Below, one piece after another: positions 58,636-64,000 of a stretch of DNA of 64,000 nucleotides. The position numbers and the translations under genes were made by a program. Source of the stretch: Endomicrobium sp. (GTDB lineage Bacteria > Elusimicrobiota > Endomicrobiia > Endomicrobiales > Endomicrobiaceae); contig JAISLA010000001.1 in NCBI GenBank assembly GCA_031260705.1, forward strand, positions 62,001-126,000. Direction: 5' to 3'. The first letter of the stretch is position 1, and each line of letters starts with the position of its first letter. Under the pieces are notes generated by a model. The model was given only the letters and a program-made list of their open reading frames with translations, had not been told where the DNA came from and did no database searches.

Positions 58636-58651
58636 TTGTATCTGCAATGAA

Positions 58652-58733
58652 AAAATTGTGTTTTATGCGGTTTGACATTGAAAAAGAGTTCCCAGTTTAA
58701 TAATTTACGCAAGACGGCAAAATTGTGTTTTAT
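58652..58733 (+). promoter_or_regulatory. adhE promoter with flanking direct repeats
   Basis: TTGACA (58672-58677), an 18-base spacer and TTTAAT (58696-58701) make a good promoter about 55 bases before adhE. The 15-base word aaaattgtgttttat occurs exactly at 58652-58666, upstream of the -35, and again at 58719-58733, in the untranslated leader. The pair brackets the promoter as two operators for one looping regulator would. Rex or another redox regulator is possible but the word does not match a Rex palindrome. Confidence 0.55.
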
Positions 58734-58755
58734 ATGCTGGGAAAGGAGATGTTAA

Positions 58756-61398
58756 ATGACGGAAACAAAGGGAAAAGATGTTGAACTTTCAGAAAGGGAT
58801 GTCAGCGTGGCATCTGTAATCGACAGTCCCGAATCTCTGAGGACGCTTATTCAGCGCGTAAAAAAAGCGCAGGAAGTTTATTCGAGTTTCAGTCAGGAAC
58901 AGGTTGACGTAATCTTTAAGGCGGTGGCGATTGCGGCTAATCGCGCTAGGATTCCTCTTGCCAAAATAGCCGTTGAAGAAACAGGTATGGGAATCGTTGA
59001 AGATAAAGTTACTAAAAACCATTTTGCTTGCGAATATATTTATAACAAACACAAGGATGCTAAAACCTGCGGGATTATCAGCGAAGATAAACCGAACGGA
59101 ATTAAAATTTTAGCCGAGCCTGTCGGTGTTATCGCCGGCATTATTCCGACTACAAATCCTACATCCACGGTAATTTTTAAATCTCTGATTTCTCTAAAGA
59201 CAAGAAACGCTATAATTTTTTCGCCTCATCCCAGGGCTAAAAGATCTACTATAGCAGCTGCCGAAATCATACTTGATGCGGCAGTTAAAGCTGGTGCGCC
59301 GTCAGATATAATCGGGTGGATTGATGTTCCGTCTCTGGAATTGACAAATTTGCTTATGACACACAAAGATATAGCTACTATTCTTGCCACAGGTGGACAG
59401 GGAATGGTTAAAGCCGCTTATTCCTCTGGAAAACCGGCTCTTGGTGTAGGTGCGGGCAATACTCCTGCGGTTATAGATGAGACAGCTGATATTAAAATGG
59501 CGGTTTCTTCAATTCTTATATCAAAAACTTTTGATAACGGTATGATTTGCTCGTCCGAGCAGTCAATTATAATAGTAAAAGATGCTTATGATGAAGTTAT
59601 TAAGGAATTAAGACTTCGCGGCGCGTATATTTTGAACGAACGGGAAAAAGAAAAAATAGCAAAAACGATAATTGTCAAGGGCAAGTTAAATCCTGCGATT
59701 GTCGGTCAGTCTGCCTGTAAAATTGCTGATATGTCGGGAGTTAAAGTTCCTTCGGATGCGAAAATTCTTGTGGGTGAAGTCTCTGAAATCAGTTTGGAAG
59801 AAGAATTTGCGCAGGAAAAATTATCACCGGTAATTGCGGTTTACAGGGCTGAAAACTTTGAAGATGCGGTTAAGAAGGCTTACCGTCTTGTAGAGTTATG
59901 CGGAGCGGGACATACGTCTGTGCTTTATACTGATGAGAGAAAACAGAACAGAATTAATGCGTTTGCAGACAAGCTGCGTACCGGTCGCATTTTGATTAAC
60001 ACGCCGTCTTCGCAGGGCGCAATTGGCGATTTATACAACTTTAAACTGGAGCCGTCGTTGACGCTCGGCTGTGGTTCGTGGGGAGGAAATGCCGTGAGCG
60101 AAAACGTAGGCGTAAAACATTTATTAAATTATAAAACAGTCGCTGAGAGACGTGAAAATATGTTGTGGTTTAGAACACCTCCGAAGATTTATTTTAAAAG
60201 AGGTGTTACGAACCTGGCATTGCGTGAATTGCAGGGCAAAAAACGCGCGTTTATAGTTACAGACAGATTTCTATTTAATTCCGGCGTGATTTATAACATT
60301 ACGAAAGTATTGGAAGAAATTAATATTGAGTATCAGATATTCTTTGACGTTAAGCCGGATCCTACTGTTTCTACAGTAAATGAGGCGTTGTCGCTGATTA
60401 GAACTTATGAACCTGATGTGATTATTGCCTTTGGCGGGGGTTCTCCTATTGATGCGGCGAAAATTATATGGTTGATGTATGAGCATCCCGAAGCTAATTT
60501 TAAAGATATTGCGATGCGGTTTATGGATATCAGAAAAAGAATCTGTAAAATCCCTGAATTGGGCAAGAAAGTACAGATGGTTGCAATTCCCACAACTTCT
60601 GGCACCGGCTCGGAGGTAACGCCGTTTGCTGTAATTACCAATGATGAAACTCATATCAAATATCCTATTGCAGATTATGCGCTGACTCCTAATATGGCAA
60701 TTATTGACCCTGATTTTGTCAATTCTATGCCAAAGAGTTTGTGTGCGGCATCTGGTATTGATGCTTTAACTCATGCTATTGAAGCTTATGTGTCTGTGCT
60801 TGCTACAAACTTTACAAATTCGCCTGCGTTAGAAGCAACAAAATTGATATTCAAATATCTTCCACGTTCTTATGCGGCAGAAAAGGATGACCCGGTTGCA
60901 AAAGAAAAAGTTCATTATGCATCGACTCTTGCGGGTATGGCTTTTGCAAATGCATTTCTAGGTTTGTGTCACTCGGCGGCTCACAAGCTTGGAGCGGCAT
61001 TCAATCTGTCTCACGGAATTGCGAATGCTTTAGTTATCAATCAGGTAATACGCTATAATGCGACAGAACATCCCGGAAAACAGGCTGTATTCCCGCAGTA
61101 TAAATTCCCTAATGCTAAGGCAAAATACGGACAGATTGCAGATGAGTTAAATCTTGGCGGCGGTAATGACGACGAAAAAGTTGATTTGTTAATTAACGCA
61201 ATAACGCAGCTTAAAAAGGATATTCAAATTCCGCTTTCAATAAAAGATGCGGGTGTATCAGAAAAAGATTTTTATGATAAGTTGGATAAACTTGCGGAGC
61301 AGGCATTTGACGATCAGTGTACCGGCGCAAATCCTGTTTATCCGTTGATTGTTGATATTAAAAATATTTTTATTAAGGCTTACAACGGAGAAATTTAA
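58756..61398 (+). CDS. adhE: Bifunctional aldehyde/alcohol dehydrogenase AdhE
   Basis: Reduces acetyl-CoA to acetaldehyde and then ethanol, using two NADH. 880 residues. The N-terminal CoA-acylating aldehyde dehydrogenase has Cys265 in NGMICSSEQS and GVGAGNTPAVIDETAD; the linker is followed by a C-terminal iron alcohol dehydrogenase with GGGSPIDAAK, IPTTSGTGSEVTPF, the iron-binding His pattern ALTHAIEAY and GLCHSAAHKLGAAF...SHG. The strong aaaggag site is at ideal distance. AdhE forms spirosomes in other bacteria. Ethanol is a likely fermentation product. Confidence 0.96.
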   Translation: MTETKGKDVELSERDVSVASVIDSPESLRTLIQRVKKAQEVYSSFSQEQVDVIFKAVAIAANRARIPLAKIAVEETGMGIVEDKVTKNHFACEYIYNKHKDAKTCGIISEDKPNGIKILAEPVGVIAGIIPTTNPTSTVIFKSLISLKTRNAIIFSPHPRAKRSTIAAAEIILDAAVKAGAPSDIIGWIDVPSLELTNLLMTHKDIATILATGGQGMVKAAYSSGKPALGVGAGNTPAVIDETADIKMAVSSILISKTFDNGMICSSEQSIIIVKDAYDEVIKELRLRGAYILNEREKEKIAKTIIVKGKLNPAIVGQSACKIADMSGVKVPSDAKILVGEVSEISLEEEFAQEKLSPVIAVYRAENFEDAVKKAYRLVELCGAGHTSVLYTDERKQNRINAFADKLRTGRILINTPSSQGAIGDLYNFKLEPSLTLGCGSWGGNAVSENVGVKHLLNYKTVAERRENMLWFRTPPKIYFKRGVTNLALRELQGKKRAFIVTDRFLFNSGVIYNITKVLEEINIEYQIFFDVKPDPTVSTVNEALSLIRTYEPDVIIAFGGGSPIDAAKIIWLMYEHPEANFKDIAMRFMDIRKRICKIPELGKKVQMVAIPTTSGTGSEVTPFAVITNDETHIKYPIADYALTPNMAIIDPDFVNSMPKSLCAASGIDALTHAIEAYVSVLATNFTNSPALEATKLIFKYLPRSYAAEKDDPVAKEKVHYASTLAGMAFANAFLGLCHSAAHKLGAAFNLSHGIANALVINQVIRYNATEHPGKQAVFPQYKFPNAKAKYGQIADELNLGGGNDDEKVDLLINAITQLKKDIQIPLSIKDAGVSEKDFYDKLDKLAEQAFDDQCTGANPVYPLIVDIKNIFIKAYNGEI

Positions 61399-62192
61399 AT
61401 AATTTGGGGGAGGGGGTAAGCATTTTTTATATATCGTCAATCATCAGCGTTATGATTTACTGCCGATTCCTGTCAGCACAACCGCTAAGACTTAACTCAA
61501 AACATAAGGTAATAAATAACGTAGCTATATACTATTTTTTTAACCGTTATATTTCTGTGTCCGAAAATTATCATTTCTGTTTCTAAACATGGAATTTTCT
61601 CTTACCTGTCGCCATACCGAGCTTTTAAAAAATCCGAAAAGAAAAAAACAGTTATATCTTTTTTAGGTTAATTGGGAGTGTTTTTTTACAGCGGGAAAAA
61701 TGTGCTGCATCCATAAGTCTGAAACTTTAATTATACAGTTCCTCATAATGCGCCCGCCCATCATCTGCGTTTTAAGTAATTTTTAGACTGTCGTTCTGCA
61801 ATTTCTCTCCCTTCGCTTTTTTAACTTCAATATGCTCGGACTTTTGGGATAAATACAGTTCAGCTTTTTAGGACTTTAAAACGTCATACCAATATAAAGC
61901 CTAATGCCCGTCAAGTGAAAAGGAGAGAATAATGGTTGCTGATATTTTCTCTCTGCCTGAGATGAAGATTCTTTTCTTTATATTTGAAAATGTTAGTATT
62001 TTTTTGCGGCAATAGAAAGTAAAAAAATGTTAAAATAAATATAAAAGGAGTGAAAGAGACTGCTTCAGAACTTGATTTGGAATTATCGTAAAAAAAATAA
62101 CCGGCCGCGGCAGACTGATGTGGAACACACAATTGTGATTTTGTATCCGGATAATTTCAACAAAGTCTCAAACTATTGAAGAAAACTATAAA
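61399..62192. other. Long intergenic stretch before the hydrogenase gene
   Basis: 794 bases with no intact gene. G-rich run ggggagggggtaag lies just past adhE. An ATG at 61932 with a good aaggagag site opens only 27 codons (MVADIFSLPEMKIL), a possible small peptide or the start of a lost gene. A GTG near 62051 with aaaggag opens VKETASELDLELS and stops, then NNRPRQTDVEHTIVILYPDNF reads in the same frame; probably a decayed gene. A perfect 10-base palindrome cacaattgtg lies at 62128-62137. Confidence 0.45.
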
Positions 62193-63644
62193 ATGCATAA
62201 CAATAATCAGGAAATAGATTTAAAAACAGAGGTTTTGGAAAGGATTATAAGAGCATTCTTTTCTCATGATTTTAAAGAAAGAGCGCGGCTTATACCGTTT
62301 GATATGCGCCCGAAAGGCGCTGAAGTTTTGTACAGGTGTTGTATATATAAAGAGCGCGCTATCCTTAAGGACCGCGTTATAGCGGGACTGGGTTTTGCAA
62401 TAGAAGATGACTGTGAAACGGTTGACTTGTCAAAATATGCAGAAAGATCTCTTGAGCGCAGGAAACCTGAGGAAAATCCCCTCACGATCGTTAAGGCTGC
62501 CTGTAAAGGTTGCGTTCCTAATAGAATTTGTGTAACGAACTTATGTCAGGGATGTGTGGCAAATCTTTGTCGGAAGGTATGTAAGTTTGATGCAATATCC
62601 ATAATCGGCGGAAAATCGGTAATTGACAGCAATAAATGTAAGAACTGCAAAATGTGTATAGAGGCTTGTCCGTATAATGCTGTAGTGAAAATAGCCGTTC
62701 CCTGTGAGGATTCTTGTCCGGTTGACGCAATTAAAAAAAATGTAAACAGCACCGCGCAGATAGATTACAAAACCTGTATATATTGCGGTAAGTGTATTAT
62801 GAGTTGTCCGTTTGGCGCTGTTCACGAAAAAAGTCAGATAATTGACATTTTAAAAAATATAGTTTCCTGTAAAAAAGTTATTGCTTTGATAGCACCTTCA
62901 ATTGTCGGACAGTTTTCTGGAAACGTTTATCAGTTGAAATCCGCTATAATAAAAGCAGGCTTTTCAGATGTGTATGAGGTTGCGCAGGGAGCGGACACAG
63001 CCGCAATAAATGAAGCAGAAGAATTTGAAAAAAGAATGAAATCTGCCGGATCTATTATGACAACTTCCTGCTGCGCGAGTTATAATCAGTTTATAAAAAA
63101 ACATCTGCCCGAAATAAGAACGTTTGTGTCGGATACTGAAACGCCTCTTTACTATATTGCTGGGAAAGTGAAGGCTAAACATAAGGATGCTCTGACTGTT
63201 TTTATAGGTCCCTGTATTGCAAAAAAGAACGAGGTGAAGGAAAACAGCAATGTTGATTATGTAATAAATTACAAGGAACTTGCGGCGTTATTTAACGCAA
63301 AAGATATTAAAGTTCAGGATTGCAAAGAAGAAAAATTTGATATTGAAAGTTCAAGACAGGGACGCGGTTTTTGTATTACAGGTGGGGTTGTGGCTGCCGT
63401 ATCAAAAGTTCTTGAAACAAAGGATTTAGTAAAGCCGCATGTAATCAACGGTTTGAACAAAGAAACAATCAGACAGTTGAAAAAAATTGTTAAGGATCAA
63501 AAATGTGCAGAAGGAAATCTGATTGAGGTGATGTGCTGCGAAGGAGGCTGCATCGGCGGCAATGCAACAGTCTGCATGCCAAAAGTTTCCATAAAAGCGG
63601 TAAAAGCTTTATCGGAACAAAGTAAAGATATAACTGAAAAATAA
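62193..63644 (+). CDS. [FeFe] hydrogenase with altered H-cluster motifs (group B-like)
   Basis: 483 residues. N-terminal domain of unknown fold (1-105), then a cysteine-rich ferredoxin region (about 108-215) with CKNCKMCIEACPYNA and CIYCGKCIMSCPFGA [4Fe-4S] sites and extra Cys. The catalytic domain has variants of the three H-cluster signatures: TSCCASY (Cys293, Cys294) for TSCCPAW, GPCIAKKNE (Cys341) for MPCxxKxxE, EVMCCEGGC (Cys449, Cys453) for ExMACxGGC. All cluster ligands are kept. Such variation is known in group B enzymes. It may make H2 from ferredoxin, or sense H2. The maturases HydEFG are not in the window. No clear ribosome site. Confidence 0.9.
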   Translation: MHNNNQEIDLKTEVLERIIRAFFSHDFKERARLIPFDMRPKGAEVLYRCCIYKERAILKDRVIAGLGFAIEDDCETVDLSKYAERSLERRKPEENPLTIVKAACKGCVPNRICVTNLCQGCVANLCRKVCKFDAISIIGGKSVIDSNKCKNCKMCIEACPYNAVVKIAVPCEDSCPVDAIKKNVNSTAQIDYKTCIYCGKCIMSCPFGAVHEKSQIIDILKNIVSCKKVIALIAPSIVGQFSGNVYQLKSAIIKAGFSDVYEVAQGADTAAINEAEEFEKRMKSAGSIMTTSCCASYNQFIKKHLPEIRTFVSDTETPLYYIAGKVKAKHKDALTVFIGPCIAKKNEVKENSNVDYVINYKELAALFNAKDIKVQDCKEEKFDIESSRQGRGFCITGGVVAAVSKVLETKDLVKPHVINGLNKETIRQLKKIVKDQKCAEGNLIEVMCCEGGCIGGNATVCMPKVSIKAVKALSEQSKDITEK

Positions 63645-63646
63645 AA

Positions 63647-63667
63647 ATCCGCTTTGAAAGAGCGGAT
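63647..63667 (+). terminator. Hairpin after the hydrogenase gene
   Basis: A perfect 7-base stem, atccgct (63647-63653) with agcggat (63661-63667), around a 7-base loop, two bases after the hydrogenase stop codon (63642-63644), followed by a modest T-rich stretch. A likely terminator, though the T tract is short. Confidence 0.5.
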
Positions 63668-63753
63668 ATTTCGTTAACAAAACTTATGACTGATTGTTAA
63701 CCTTGCAGAAATTGGTATGTTATAAGCAGTTATTCGGGAGGGGGGGGTAGATA

Positions 63754-64000
63754 TTGAGAGTTTTAGTTACGGGCGCAAACGGTTTTGTCGGGAGACATAT
63801 TGTTGAAACATTGCTTGAGGCAAAACACAGTGTTATATGTGCCGTAAGAAAAACGTCAAATTTAAGATGGGTAGAAAATTTATCTGTAGAATACAAATAC
63901 GGCGATTTAAACGATAAAAAATTTTCTGAGACAGCCGTTAAAGACGTTGACGCTGTTGTCCACTGTGCTGGCATTGTGCGCGCTATGAGCATGAATGAAT
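63754..64000 (+). CDS. NAD-dependent epimerase/dehydratase (partial, runs off the window)
   Basis: 82 codons of an extended short-chain dehydrogenase. RVLVTGANGFVGRHIVETLLE is the NAD-binding TGxxGxxG motif, followed by YGDLND and VDAVVHCAGI, in the correct order. TTG at 63754 is the best start: a G-rich run (gggagggggggg) is just upstream. The sugar or substrate cannot be judged from this part. The rest lies beyond the window. Confidence 0.85.
   Translation, partial: MRVLVTGANGFVGRHIVETLLEAKHSVICAVRKTSNLRWVENLSVEYKYGDLNDKKFSETAVKDVDAVVHCAGIVRAMSMNE

Overview
The window looks like a reduced, AT-rich Gram-negative genome in mid-decay, most likely an Elusimicrobiota endosymbiont of the Endomicrobium type (the termite-gut flagellate symbionts). 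This is an inference from gene content, no database having been searched: full-length housekeeping genes in short operons alternate with long non-coding stretches that still hold recognisable corpses of genes, fermentation genes (AdhE, Etf, [FeFe] hydrogenase) sit beside a complete lipid A pathway, and about a dozen genes are frameshifted, truncated or internally deleted.

Layout. 1-3400: tail of an unknown protein, nadC-birA, a ruined secreted protein with a Pro-rich linker, ebfC and what looks like a dead recR. 3800-8120: an Ogg-type glycosylase (minus strand), a lipoprotein, eno, a DivIC/FtsB-like protein and a PHP phosphoesterase. 8235-10593: a small accessory patch with an HsdR-type fragment, two broken small genes, a 34-residue lipoprotein-like ORF and a DUF2779 nuclease-like protein. 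10962-19632: recA, two GT9 and one GT2 glycosyltransferases, a sugar nucleotidyltransferase, metK and a broken ahcY, then debris carrying a 36-nt direct repeat with a 30-nt spacer. 19767-22485: two overlapping dead genes for a FlgD-like secreted protein and a PorV-like barrel with a TPR tail.

22609-33362: yggS, a proC with a single frameshift in a poly-A run, DUF167, ileS-lspA-lgt-rluD, then on the minus strand rsmG (carrying an in-frame palindromic insertion), a dead coiled-coil protein, a SemiSWEET sugar transporter and mnmG. 33823-45048 is an envelope block: bamA, a possible skp remnant, lpxD, lpxC, fabZ, lpxA, a second lpxA, lpxI, a DegT-type aminotransferase, a Gfo/Idh dehydrogenase and lpxB. 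The last five, with the extra lpxA, match the GnnA/GnnB arrangement that makes 2,3-diaminoglucose lipid A. 45230-54816: rpmB, recG, DUF177-rpmF-plsX-fabH-fabD-fabG-acpP-fabF-rnc, the standard type II fatty acid operon.

54974-63644: an energy block with an acyl-CoA dehydrogenase, EtfB, an EtfA with an N-terminal two-cluster ferredoxin domain, AdhE and a [FeFe] hydrogenase with altered H-cluster motifs. Together these suggest fermentation to ethanol and H2 with flavin-based electron bifurcation. The window ends inside an NAD-dependent epimerase gene. I saw no rRNA, tRNA, insertion sequence or replication origin.
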